Below, piece after piece: positions 36,627 to 45,256 of a DNA stretch of 64,000 nt. Below the pieces are notes generated by a model. The model did not search any database and had not been told where the DNA came from. It saw nothing but the letters and a program-made list of their open reading frames with translations. The position numbers were made by a program, and so were the translations under genes. How positions within the stretch are numbered: the first letter of the stretch is position 1; every line of letters starts with the position of its first letter. The DNA is from Nocardia cerradoensis NBRC 101014 (GTDB lineage: Bacteria; Actinomycetota; Actinomycetes; Mycobacteriales; Mycobacteriaceae). The DNA lies in the NCBI RefSeq assembly GCF_000308535.1, contig NZ_BAFW01000016.1:1-64000 (forward strand), in the 5' to 3' direction.

Positions 36627-37832
36627 TCAGTGCCGGCCCATCGCGAGTTCCCCTCGCCGCGCGGCCCGCCACCACCGCCGTCCGGAATCGACGACGCGCC
36701 GCGACCTGCGCGCGGCGGGTATCTGCATGAGCAGATGCATCTGGTAGCGCCACGGCATCTGCAGCCCGTGCCGGACCGCCATCGCATAGGCGAACTGCAC
36801 GGCATCGCGGTCGAGATACCGGTCGGCGCGTTCGAACCAGGTCATGCTGGTGCGGGCGGCGGCCTGAATCGGGCGCATCGCGGCGCGCCGTTGCGCGTCG
36901 TAATCCTCCAGCGCGTCGGCGATCTCGCCGTGTTCGTACAAACTCTGCGCGAGCACGATGGCGTCGATGATCGCCAACCGGGTGCCCGAACCGATCGTGA
37001 AATGCGTCGTATGCGCCGCGTCGCCGAGCAACACCACATTGTCGTGATACCAGGATTTGTTGGTCACCTCGGGAAAGCAACTCCACCTTGCATTTTCGGC
37101 TCGCGACTTGCTGATCAACGAGTGGCCGTCGAGCACGTGCGTGAAAATGTCTTCCAGGACACTCATATTCGCCGCGGTGTCCGGGGAATCGAATCCCAGC
37201 CCGTGCCAGGTCTGCGGTTGGCATTCGACGATGCAGGTGCTGATTCTCCCGGCGATCGACGGATAGGCGTGGAACCAGATCCAGCCGGCCGGGGTGTGTT
37301 CGAAGGCGAAGGTGAATCGGGTGAAGACCTTGTCGGTGCCGAGCCAGATATAGCGATTCTCGCCGAGGGTCACCGATGTTCCGAACCGATGATCGTCCAA
37401 CTGCCGCACCCGGCTGTTCGCGCCGTCGGACGCGAGGATGAGATCGGCGTCGTCGAAGCCGGACAGATCGTGGACCTCGCGGCCGTACCGGACGTCGACG
37501 CCGAGTTCGACGGCCCGGCGCGACAGTACGTCGAGCAGTGCCGCGCGCCCCATACTGAAGCCGTAGCCCGGGAAGTACGCGGTGCGCTCGTCGCCCACGT
37601 GAATCGCCTGTTCACGCCAGAGGACCGAGCCGGCGCGCACCGCCTGCGCGCTGTCTGGGTCGTTCCGATACAGGATGTCGAGCAGGTCGTCCCAGTACAC
37701 GACGCCCCAGCCGTAGGTGGAGCCGGGAGGATCTCGGTCGATCACCGTGATGGCATGGGCCGGGTCGCGGCGCTTCATCGAAATGGCGAAGTACAGTCCG
37801 GCGGGCCCGCCACCGATACACACGATTCTCAT
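36627..37832 (-). CDS. FAD-dependent aromatic monooxygenase (hydroxylase) family protein
   Basis: A 401-residue flavoprotein. The FAD motif is IGGGPAGLYFAISMKRRDP at the N-terminus, followed by STYGWGVVYWDD, a GASDGANS-like ASDGANSRVRQL (DG motif) and LLGDAAHTTHFTIGSGTRLA (GD motif). This set, especially the YGWGVV segment, resembles the flavin domain of salicyl-CoA 5-hydroxylase and anthraniloyl-CoA monooxygenase. The substrate is therefore possibly an aromatic acyl-CoA, but no ligase is adjacent. ATG 37832 begins immediately before the Rossmann strand; an upstream ATG at 37907 adds a non-conserved segment. Confidence 0.87.
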   Translation of the reverse strand: MRIVCIGGGPAGLYFAISMKRRDPAHAITVIDRDPPGSTYGWGVVYWDDLLDILYRNDPDSAQAVRAGSVLWREQAIHVGDERTAYFPGYGFSMGRAALLDVLSRRAVELGVDVRYGREVHDLSGFDDADLILASDGANSRVRQLDDHRFGTSVTLGENRYIWLGTDKVFTRFTFAFEHTPAGWIWFHAYPSIAGRISTCIVECQPQTWHGLGFDSPDTAANMSVLEDIFTHVLDGHSLISKSRAENARWSCFPEVTNKSWYHDNVVLLGDAAHTTHFTIGSGTRLAIIDAIVLAQSLYEHGEIADALEDYDAQRRAAMRPIQAAARTSMTWFERADRYLDRDAVQFAYAMAVRHGLQMPWRYQMHLLMQIPAARRSRRVVDSGRRWWRAARRGELAMGRH

Positions 37833-37937
37833 TCGGTCACCAGTTTCTGCCCGGTTGGTCGAATTCGGTGGCACGGCAACGGTATTCGATGCGGCCGAGC
37901 CCGGCACGCGGTGCGTGTCCGGGCCCGGTCATCGGCG

Positions 37938-38276
37938 CTAGAAGCTTCCCCAGCCGCCGGCGAAGGGGTTCCACCAGCCGGGGTTCCAGCCCCAGCCGCC
38001 CCCGTTGCCCCAACCCCAGCCGCCGTTCCCCCAGCCTCCGTGGCCCCAGCCGCCGCCGTTACCCCAACCCCAGCCGCCGTTCCCCCAGCCACCACCGTGG
38101 CCCCAGCCGCCGCCGTTACCCCAGCCGGGGCTGTCGACGGATTGGGTCGCGGAGTTGGGTGTCGCGGCAGACGCTTGCGTCGCGGCGGCGACGACCGGAA
38201 CCGCGGCAGCCGCGGCTATTCCGGCGGCGGCCGCCAATCGTGCGAATTTCGAGTGTGAATTCCTTTTCCTGATCAT
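37938..38276 (-). CDS. Small secreted Gly/Trp-repeat protein
   Basis: A 112-residue protein, unrecognised. A signal peptide (RKRNSHSKFARLAAAAG, then a long Ala/Val core, cleavage near ASA at residue 38) precedes about 65 residues made of repeats such as GWGNGGGWGHGGG and GWGWGNGGGWG. The mature part contains about 19 Trp and is almost devoid of charged residues. Codon use is normal and the frame is open only here. It may be a structural or adhesive surface polypeptide, like glycine-rich loops of other envelope proteins, but no function can be assigned. Confidence 0.8.
   Translation of the reverse strand: MIRKRNSHSKFARLAAAAGIAAAAAVPVVAAATQASAATPNSATQSVDSPGWGNGGGWGHGGGWGNGGWGWGNGGGWGHGGWGNGGWGWGNGGGWGWNPGWWNPFAGGWGSF
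37940..38130 (-). repeat. Coding repeat of Gly-Trp-Gly-Asn/His units
   Basis: On the minus strand, units close to GGCTGGGGTAACGGCGGCGG and GGCTGGGGCCACGGAGGC recur with period near 18-45 bp. Two longer blocks at about 37990-38050 and 38050-38125 are near duplicates, so the region probably grew by unequal recombination or slippage and could vary in length between strains. Confidence 0.75.
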
Positions 38277-38408
38277 GATAGGGCTCCAAATAGCTGTCCC
38301 GACCTGCTGGAATTCTACGCGTTTTCGGCGAATGCAAAAGTTGCCGAGACAACCTGTTTCACGATGTCGGCCCGCCGGAATGGGCAGGGGACGGCGCCGC
38401 GGATGCGT

Positions 38409-38870
38409 TCAGGCGGCCGCGGCGCGGACCAGGTCCGCGATCCGCTGCTCATCGGCGGCCGTCAGCGTGGTCAGTGCGTAGGTGACCGGCCACATCGTGC
38501 CCTCGTCGAGGCGCGCGGTGTCGTTGAAACCCAGTGTCGCGTACCGAGATTTGAATTTCTCGGCGCTCTGGAAGAAGCAGACCACCTTGCCGTCGCGAGC
38601 GTAGGCCGGCATTCCGTACCACGTCTTCGGGGCGAGATCCGGCGCCTCGGCGGTCACGATGGCGTGAATCCGTTCGGCCAGTGCTCGATCGGCGGGCTGC
38701 ATCGTGGCGATCTTGGCCAGCACATCGGCGGTGCCGTCCGCCTTCGCGGCTTTGCCGCCGCGGCGTGCGGCGGTCTTCAGTTCCCGGGCATGCTCTTTCA
38801 TCGCGGCGCGTTCCGCGGTCGAGAAGCTCACCGCGGCCGAGGTTTTCGTGGCAGAGGACTTCGTGGTCAT
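38409..38870 (-). CDS. DUF1801 (YdhG-like) domain protein
   Basis: A 153-residue protein with a lysine/serine/threonine-rich N-terminus (about residues 1-50) and a DUF1801 domain: LAKIATMQPADRALAERIH, APKTWYGMPAYARDGKVVCFF and FKSRYATLGFND. The family fold binds small ligands; an iron-chaperone role has been suggested for one member, but it is largely uncharacterised. It follows the VOC gene by 27 bp on the same strand and is probably in one transcript with it. Confidence 0.85.
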   Translation of the reverse strand: MTTKSSATKTSAAVSFSTAERAAMKEHARELKTAARRGGKAAKADGTADVLAKIATMQPADRALAERIHAIVTAEAPDLAPKTWYGMPAYARDGKVVCFFQSAEKFKSRYATLGFNDTARLDEGTMWPVTYALTTLTAADEQRIADLVRAAAA

Positions 38871-38897
38871 CGTCGTCTCCGTTCGAGTGGGGTGGTT

Positions 38898-39245
38898 TCA
38901 GTTGTCCTGCAGCACGCCGAGCACGTTGCCGTCGGGGTCGATCACCGTGGCGACCCGGCGGCCCGCGCCGACATCGCGGATCGGTTCCCCGACCACGGCT
39001 CCGGCGGCGGTCAGCTCTGCCAGCTTCGCCTCCAGATCGGGGACCGCCCAGTAGGTGACCGGTGCGGTCATGCCCTGCGGCCCGCCGCCTGGAACCAGGC
39101 CGACGTGGGTGTCGCCGACCTCGAAGCCGACGTAATAGGCGCTTTCGGCGGTCGCCGGCACGCCCAGCAACGCGGCGTACACGGCCTTCGCGGCGGCCAG
39201 GTCGGTGACCGGGTGCAGCACGGTCCGGATGCCCAGGGTGCTCAT
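38898..39245 (-). CDS. VOC (glyoxalase/bleomycin-resistance) family protein
   Basis: A 115-residue one-module VOC protein. LHPVTDLAAAKAVYAALLGV, YYVGFEVGDTHVGLVPG and VATVIDPDGNVLGVLQ give the paired beta-alpha-beta-beta-beta motifs; His and Glu metal ligands are not all obvious. ATG 39245 is set by AGGAGA on the minus strand (39251-39257). It begins an apparent operon with the DUF1801 gene and is divergent from a LuxR-type regulator (135 bp). Confidence 0.88.
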   Translation of the reverse strand: MSTLGIRTVLHPVTDLAAAKAVYAALLGVPATAESAYYVGFEVGDTHVGLVPGGGPQGMTAPVTYWAVPDLEAKLAELTAAGAVVGEPIRDVGAGRRVATVIDPDGNVLGVLQDN

Positions 39246-39380
39246 GGAATCTCCTGTGGTTGTCGTGTTCTCGTGGTTTCCACGGTAGGAATCGCGGCGC
39301 CGCGCAACATCCGTGCCGACCACGGAATCCACCACGGATCCGGTACGTGGTGGCACCGGTACGGGCGTCAGAATGGGCAC

Positions 39381-42143
39381 GTGTCGAAGCAGATCGCCGC
39401 CGAGATCTCGGCTCGGGAGGCCGAGGTGCTCGCCCTGGTCGGGCAGCATCGCAGCAACGCCGAGATCGCGGCCCAGCTGTTCATTTCCGTGCGCACGGTG
39501 GAGACCCACGTGTCGTCACTGCTGCGCAAGGCCGGTGTGCCCGATCGGCGGGCGCTCGCGGAACGGGCCGGCGCACTGGGTGATCGCCGACCGGCCGCGG
39601 CGCCGGTAACGGTGTTGCCCACGACCTTGACCTCGTTCGTCGGCCGGGCCCGGGAGCAGGCCGAACTACGCGCGCTGGTCGCCGCGCACCGCCAGGTGAC
39701 CGCGCTCGGTCCCGGTGGTGTCGGCAAGACCCGGCTGACGCTGGCCGTCGCCGCGGAGTCGGCCGACGAGTTCGCGGGCGGAGTCTGGTTCGTGGATCTC
39801 GTGCCGGTCACCGATCCGGAGATGACCGGCGCGGCAGTGGCCCAGGCGCTCGGTATCGGCGAACAACCGGGCCGGGACCTGGACGATTCGGTGGCGGCGG
39901 CGCTGGGCGACCGGCGGCTGTTGCTCGTGCTGGACAACTGCGAGCATCTGCTGGACGGTGTGGCGCCGTTCCTGGAACGCTTGCTGGCGCGCTGTCCGGG
40001 CGTGACCGTCCTGGCCACGAGCCGGTCCCGGCTGATGGTGCCGTTCGAACAGGTCTATGCGGTGCCGCCGCTGACCCTGGCGGAGAACGCCGACGCGGTC
40101 GCGTTGTTCCTGGACCGGGCGGAGGCGCTGGGCTGGTCGGTGCCGCCGGAGCAGACCGATCGGGTCGCCGAGATCTGCGCCCGCCTGGACGGTCTGGCGT
40201 TGCCCATCGAACTGGCCGCGGCCCGGCTGCCGACCCTCGGCCTGGACGGCCTGACCGCGAGCCTGTCCGATCCGCTGCGGCTGCTCGTGGGTGGGCGCCG
40301 CGCCGACGAGCGGCACCGGTCGGTGCGGGCCACGCTCGACTGGAGTCGAGCGCTGCTGACGGAATCGGATCGCCGGCTGTTGCAGCGGGTGGCGGTGTTC
40401 GCCGGGCCGTTCACCGCCGCGGCCGCCGCCGAAGTGACGGGTGGCCCGCCGCTGACGCCGGAGGAGGTCCCGGACGGACTGGCGAGGCTCACCGAACAGA
40501 GCCTGCTCACGGTCGTTCCGGCCGGCACCGGTATCCGATATCGGATGCTGGCGACCGTCCGCCAGTACGCGCGGGAACAGCTCGACTCGCTCGGCGAACT
40601 GCCCGACATGCTCGCCCGGCATCTGGCGTGGAGTCGGGTGACCGCTACCGCACTCGCGCACCGGTCCGAAACCGATTCGTGGCGAACCGAATTCGACGGC
40701 GTGGCCGACGACCTGCGCGCGGCGCTGAACTGGGCGGCATCCGAGCCGGAGCAGCGCGCGGCGGCATCCGAGCTGGCGCTGACCCTGGCGCGAATCACCT
40801 TCACCCGCAACCTGATCGGTGAATCACAGCGGCGCTACGAGCAGGCCGCCGCGCTGACCGAGGAACCCTCGGTGGCGGTCGAGGCGCTGCGCGAGGCCGC
40901 CGCCACGGCCGGGTGCCGGCTACACGGCTCGGAGATGTATCGGCTGTACCTGGCGGCGGCCGAGGTCGCCCGAAGCTCCGGTGACGATGCCGCTGCCGCA
41001 AGGGATCTCGCGACGGCGGTGAGTACCTGCTTCCGGATGTCGGATACCTTCGACGAGCCGCCCGCGTTGCCCGAGGCCATCGAGTTGCTGGCCACGGCCC
41101 GTAGTCTGGCCGGAGACGATCCGGCTGCCGCGGCGGCCATCGCCCTCGCCGAATGTGGACTCCGCGCCGCGGAATCCGAGGGTTCGCAGGCGATCGCATC
41201 GGCCGAACGAGCGGTCGGACTGGCGGGGCGAACCGCGGATCCGCTGGCTCGCAGCGCGGCCCTGGACGCACTGGCCGCCGCCCAGTGGTGGCATGGCGAC
41301 GCGGCCGCGAGCGCGGTGACGACGCGCCGCCGGGTCGAGTTGCTCGTCGCGGCGCCGCCGACCGCGGCAGGTGCGCTGGAGCGAGTCGGCGCGCTGTCCG
41401 AAGCCGCGGACAGCTGCGTCGGGAACGGGGATCTGGCCGGCGCGCAGCTCTGGGCCACGCAGCTGCGTGATCTGCCACTGCTGGCCGAACGTGGCGATCT
41501 GGCCACCTCGCGTGTCCTGGTCGCGCGGGCATTGGCCGGCGACGCGCACGCGGTGGGGGCGGACAGTCAGCGGTTCGCCGACGCCCGGGAGCTGTCCGGG
41601 CGGGCCCGCGCGCCGCAGCTGGCGGTGTCGGCGGCCGCTGTCGCGCTGATCCACGGCCTGCGCGGTGACCTTCCCGCGCAGGCTCGATGGCAGGCGAGCG
41701 CCGCCGAGCTGTCCGGGGCACCGGCAGCCTGGCGAGCGGTCTTCGCCGCCCTGCAGTCGTTGCACGCCGGGCATGCGCACCGAGCCTGGGCGGAATTGGC
41801 CACCGCACCGGACGATCTGGACCAGCAGGAGCTGTGGATCTGGCGGCACTGGTACGTGGCGCTGCGCGCCGAGGCGGCCGTGCTGGCCGGCCGGCCGGAT
41901 GCGGCGACGATCCTGGACTCCGCGCGACATGCTGTGATGGGCAACCCGATCGCCACCGCGATCGTCAGCCGCGGCATCGCGCTGCTCGCCGACGATCGCC
42001 CCGCGGTGCTGGCCACGGCAGCCGATTTCGAGGCCGCGCACTGCCCCTACCAGCAGGCCCGCAGTTCGATCCTCGCTCTCGACCCCGATGGCGCGGCACT
42101 CCTGGACGCTCTCGGCCTCACTCCGGACCGCTCGCCGCTGTGA
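39381..42143 (+). CDS. LuxR-HTH / NB-ARC ATPase transcriptional regulator, HTH at the N-terminus
   Basis: A 920-residue regulator. Residues 8-55 are a LuxR-type helix-turn-helix (AREAEVLALVGQHRSNAEIA, then QLFISVRTVETHVSSLLRKAG). An AP-ATPase domain follows, with Walker A GPGGVGKTR at 110-118 and Walker B LLLVLDNCEHLLDG. The last 450 residues are alanine-rich helical repeats of TPR type. The HTH at the front, not the end, distinguishes it from the classical LAL layout. GTG 39381 is the start; the frame is open further upstream only as antisense of the VOC gene. It may respond to a signal and control genes on either side. Confidence 0.9.
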   Translation: MSKQIAAEISAREAEVLALVGQHRSNAEIAAQLFISVRTVETHVSSLLRKAGVPDRRALAERAGALGDRRPAAAPVTVLPTTLTSFVGRAREQAELRALVAAHRQVTALGPGGVGKTRLTLAVAAESADEFAGGVWFVDLVPVTDPEMTGAAVAQALGIGEQPGRDLDDSVAAALGDRRLLLVLDNCEHLLDGVAPFLERLLARCPGVTVLATSRSRLMVPFEQVYAVPPLTLAENADAVALFLDRAEALGWSVPPEQTDRVAEICARLDGLALPIELAAARLPTLGLDGLTASLSDPLRLLVGGRRADERHRSVRATLDWSRALLTESDRRLLQRVAVFAGPFTAAAAAEVTGGPPLTPEEVPDGLARLTEQSLLTVVPAGTGIRYRMLATVRQYAREQLDSLGELPDMLARHLAWSRVTATALAHRSETDSWRTEFDGVADDLRAALNWAASEPEQRAAASELALTLARITFTRNLIGESQRRYEQAAALTEEPSVAVEALREAAATAGCRLHGSEMYRLYLAAAEVARSSGDDAAAARDLATAVSTCFRMSDTFDEPPALPEAIELLATARSLAGDDPAAAAAIALAECGLRAAESEGSQAIASAERAVGLAGRTADPLARSAALDALAAAQWWHGDAAASAVTTRRRVELLVAAPPTAAGALERVGALSEAADSCVGNGDLAGAQLWATQLRDLPLLAERGDLATSRVLVARALAGDAHAVGADSQRFADARELSGRARAPQLAVSAAAVALIHGLRGDLPAQARWQASAAELSGAPAAWRAVFAALQSLHAGHAHRAWAELATAPDDLDQQELWIWRHWYVALRAEAAVLAGRPDAATILDSARHAVMGNPIATAIVSRGIALLADDRPAVLATAADFEAAHCPYQQARSSILALDPDGAALLDALGLTPDRSPL

Positions 42144-42339
42144 GCGTCACCCCTGCCCGATGACCATGCTCACGTAGTCGGCTACTCGTCTCGGTCTGCG
42201 GGCGTACCTGTCTTGCGACCGCCCCCGTCAAGGCGTGTAATCGATGTGGGTCGGCGGCAAGCACAATGTGGCTGAGCGGGACAGTCCGGCATCGGCGATC
42301 AGCTGAGAAAGAGGGTTTCGTTCCGTAGCAAGAGTCGAG

Positions 42340-44970
42340 ATGATGGCGGTGTGGAAGTGGCCGTTGGTCGGAAGGGATGCCGAATTGGCATTCATCTCGG
42401 CGGCCATGCGGGGCCGAGACCATTCGCAACCCGGAGTGGTGATCGCCGGGCCGCCTGGAGTCGGTAAGACCCGGTTGGCGCGCGAGGCCCTGGCCAAGGC
42501 CGTCCGCAGCGGTGCCCGGGAGCGCTGGGTGGTCGGCACCAAGTCCGGCCGGTCGGTACCGCTCGGCGCACTGTCCAGACATCTGCAGGAAGACGGCGCG
42601 GCGAGCGAACCCGGGCGGCCGGCGATTCCCGCCGCACGCGCACTGGCCACACGCATCGAGGGCCGCCGCGTAGTGGTCGGCGTCGACGACGCGCATCTGC
42701 TCGACGAACAATCCGCGATGGCGGTGCAGCAGCTGGTGCTGACGGGCACCACGCCCGTGGTCATGACCCTGGGGACCACGGAACGGGCACCGGATGCGAT
42801 CACCTCGCTGTGGAAGGACGGCTACCTCGAGCGGCTCGACCTGCTACCACTATCGCTGCGGGAGGTCACGGCTCTGCTGGAAACCGTGCTGGGCGGCGAA
42901 CTGGAGCGTTCGAGTGCCGAGCGCCTGTGGCGACTCGCCGGCGGCACCGTCTTGTTTCTGCGGCTGCTCGTCACCGCCGAACGTGAGGCGGGCCGGCTGC
43001 GACTCGATTCCGGTGTGTGGCGATGGTCCGGAGACATCGGGTTACCCACCACCCTGACCTGTTTGATCGAAGCGCAAATGGGCGCCCTCGACCCGCTCGT
43101 CCGCGAGGTCGCCGACATCCTTGCGATCGAGGAACCACTCACGGTGAGTGCCTTGGAAGAACTCGCGGGCCGGCGCGCGATCGAACAGGCCGAGGAACGC
43201 GGGCTGGTGACGGTGCAACTCAGGGATGGGCAAGGTATGTCCGTGCGCCTCGCCCATCCTTTATACGGCGAGGTCCGGCGCGATCGAACGGGGACACTGC
43301 AGGCCGTTCGCCTGCGCGGAAGAATCGCGCAGGCACTCGCCCGGCCGCCCTACACCTCCGCCGCCCGGTTGCGGGCGGCCGTCCTGACCATGCAGTCCGA
43401 CCTCCCACCGCAACCGGCGCTCTTCCTCGACGGCGCGCGCATCGCCCTGAGCCGCGGGGATGCGAAATTATGTGCGCAGCTCGCCGGTGCGGCCGCGACC
43501 GCGGGCAGCGGTCTTCCGGCGCGATGGTTGCGGGCGCACGCGTTGGCGATGAACGGGGACGGCGCCCAGGCAGAGCACGAGCTCGCGGCGTTGGCGGAGG
43601 TGGGAGACGACGCTCAGCGTGCGCGGGTCGCGATCGACCGCGTGACGAACATGTTCTGGAGCCTGGGCCGGGTCGGTGACGCGGAGCGGATCCGGGCGCA
43701 GGCACGGACGTCGATCACCGATCGTGACGCACAGCAGAGCTTGATCGCGCTCGGCGCTGTCCTCGATTTGTGCCGGGCCCATCCACGGGTCGCGGCCCGG
43801 GCGGCGCGAGGAGTTCTCGACAGCGGCTGCGCGGACCCCGCCGCCGTCGCGCCGGCATGCTATGCCCTTGTCGGCGCACTCGGGGTCCTCGGTAGAACGG
43901 ACCGGATCGGTCCCTTCGCCGACCGCGGTGCCATCGCGGCGCGCAGTCACGAGACGAGTATCTTGCCGATCGCGGTGCATATGGAGCATGTGCATGCCCT
44001 GGTCAACGCCGGATATCTGCATCGCGCCCAGGCATTGGCCGCCGACGTCCGTGCGATGGCCGCCGACGCTCCGGCCCCGATCCGGACCGCGGCGATGTTC
44101 GTGGACGGGCGGGTCGCACTGCGCTGCGGTCGCCTCGCCGAGGCGCTGCGCGCGCTCCGCGAGGCGACCTCCGGCCTGGGTGGGCGCGACGCGTTCGGAA
44201 TGCGATATGCCTGTCGCGTCGCGCTCGCACAGGCATTCGCGCTCACCGGTGACGCCGGCGGGGCGGCGGAGGCGATGGCGGGCGCCGAGGCCGCCCGGCA
44301 CCCGGGATACTCGTTCCTCGACCCCGAGTTGATGCGGGTACGGGCATGGGTGGTGGCGACAGGGCAGCAGCAGCCCAGCGCCGGCGCGATCGCCATCGCG
44401 CACGAGGCAGCGGACCTGGCCGCGAAGAATGCCCAGCTCTCACTGGAAGTCCTCGCACTGCACACAGCAGTCCAATTCGGCGATATCTCCTGTGCCGAGC
44501 GGCTGTCGCGCCTGGCGTCCTCGGTGGACGGTCCACGAGCACCCGCCGCGGCTCGTCAGGCCGCTGCGCTCACCGACCGCGACGGGGCCGCGCTGGATGA
44601 GGTCTCCGCCGAATTCGAACGATACGGCGACCTGCTGGCCGCGGCGGATTGCGCTGCGCAGGCGGCGAGCGCCCACGCGTACCGCGGGATGCGGGTTTCC
44701 GCGCTCGCATCGGCGGCACGCGCTCGCCGGATCGCCACCGAGTGCGGGGCGCGCACACCCGCCATCCGGGCGATTACCGCGATCGACGCCCGGCTCACCG
44801 ACCGGCAACGCGAAATCGCGACGCTCATCGGACAAGGCCTGACGAATCAGCAGATCGCGGACCGGCTGATCGTGTCGGTGCGCACCGTGGAAGGCCATAT
44901 CTATCGCGCCGGCCGGCAACTCGGGGTCAATACCCGTGAGGCACTCGCCGCCATCGTCTGCGGACGGTGA
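42340..44970 (+). CDS. LAL-type LuxR transcriptional regulator with AAA ATPase domain
   Basis: An 876-residue protein in the usual LAL order. The N-terminal ATPase opens with WPLVGRDAELAFI, and has Walker A AGPPGVGKTR at about 36-45 and Walker B VVGVDDAHLLDEQ. A long helical-repeat middle ends in a C-terminal LuxR helix-turn-helix (LTDRQREIATLIGQGLTNQQ, then IADRLIVSVRTVEGHIYRAG). Start ATG 42340, or ATG 42343 three bases on. It is the gene nearest to the methyltransferase/NRPS pair on the left and is a natural candidate for its regulator, since LAL proteins often control such clusters; this is inference from position. Confidence 0.92.
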   Translation: MMAVWKWPLVGRDAELAFISAAMRGRDHSQPGVVIAGPPGVGKTRLAREALAKAVRSGARERWVVGTKSGRSVPLGALSRHLQEDGAASEPGRPAIPAARALATRIEGRRVVVGVDDAHLLDEQSAMAVQQLVLTGTTPVVMTLGTTERAPDAITSLWKDGYLERLDLLPLSLREVTALLETVLGGELERSSAERLWRLAGGTVLFLRLLVTAEREAGRLRLDSGVWRWSGDIGLPTTLTCLIEAQMGALDPLVREVADILAIEEPLTVSALEELAGRRAIEQAEERGLVTVQLRDGQGMSVRLAHPLYGEVRRDRTGTLQAVRLRGRIAQALARPPYTSAARLRAAVLTMQSDLPPQPALFLDGARIALSRGDAKLCAQLAGAAATAGSGLPARWLRAHALAMNGDGAQAEHELAALAEVGDDAQRARVAIDRVTNMFWSLGRVGDAERIRAQARTSITDRDAQQSLIALGAVLDLCRAHPRVAARAARGVLDSGCADPAAVAPACYALVGALGVLGRTDRIGPFADRGAIAARSHETSILPIAVHMEHVHALVNAGYLHRAQALAADVRAMAADAPAPIRTAAMFVDGRVALRCGRLAEALRALREATSGLGGRDAFGMRYACRVALAQAFALTGDAGGAAEAMAGAEAARHPGYSFLDPELMRVRAWVVATGQQQPSAGAIAIAHEAADLAAKNAQLSLEVLALHTAVQFGDISCAERLSRLASSVDGPRAPAAARQAAALTDRDGAALDEVSAEFERYGDLLAAADCAAQAASAHAYRGMRVSALASAARARRIATECGARTPAIRAITAIDARLTDRQREIATLIGQGLTNQQIADRLIVSVRTVEGHIYRAGRQLGVNTREALAAIVCGR

Positions 44971-45244
44971 CCGACCGCCCTGGGCGGCCGGCGCACGGGC
45001 CCGGATCGACGTCGCGTACTCCACTGCCGTCGCTGAGGTAGTCCACTACGTGCGCCGTCGTGGTCGGCCGGGTCGAAAATCGACGGTGACACCCGTGGCG
45101 GATGAGGGTCGGGGGATCGGTTCCTCCGCCACCTGCAGTGGAGCGCGGGATCGTCCGCGTCCTCTCCTTCAGCGTCCGGAGTGATCGCCCTTGCCCGACA
45201 GGTTCATATCGCGTTACCGGTGTGACTCACGGCTGCGCTGTGAC
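44971..45244. promoter_or_regulatory. Intergenic region between convergent LAL and methyltransferase genes
   Basis: No gene is seen in 274 bp. A GC hairpin CCGCC-CTG-GGCGG sits just after the LAL stop (44975-44987) and may terminate it, though without a U tract. A perfect dyad GTAGT-CC-ACTAC lies at 45038-45049. An 18-bp tandem duplication starts at 45221. Confidence 0.35.
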
Positions 45245-45256
45245 TTATGGCTGCGC
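45221..45256. repeat. 18-bp tandem duplication over the methyltransferase stop codon
   Basis: TGTGACTCACGGCTGCGC (45221-45238) is followed directly by TGTGACTTATGGCTGCGC (45239-45256), 16 of 18 bases equal. The second copy holds the methyltransferase stop (TAA on the minus strand), and 18 bp further the first copy supplies another in-frame stop (TGA). The duplication is thus silent for the protein apart from which copy terminates it. Confidence 0.8.

Noticed and set aside
38364..39380. Long N-terminal extension of the first LuxR-type regulator
   Set aside because: It is antisense to the DUF1801 and VOC genes, both of which have clear domains and ribosome sites. The HTH starts just after GTG 39381.
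44440..45024. Minus-strand frame at the end of the LAL gene
   Set aside because: Antisense to the LuxR helix-turn-helix coding region; no start signal and no recognisable product.
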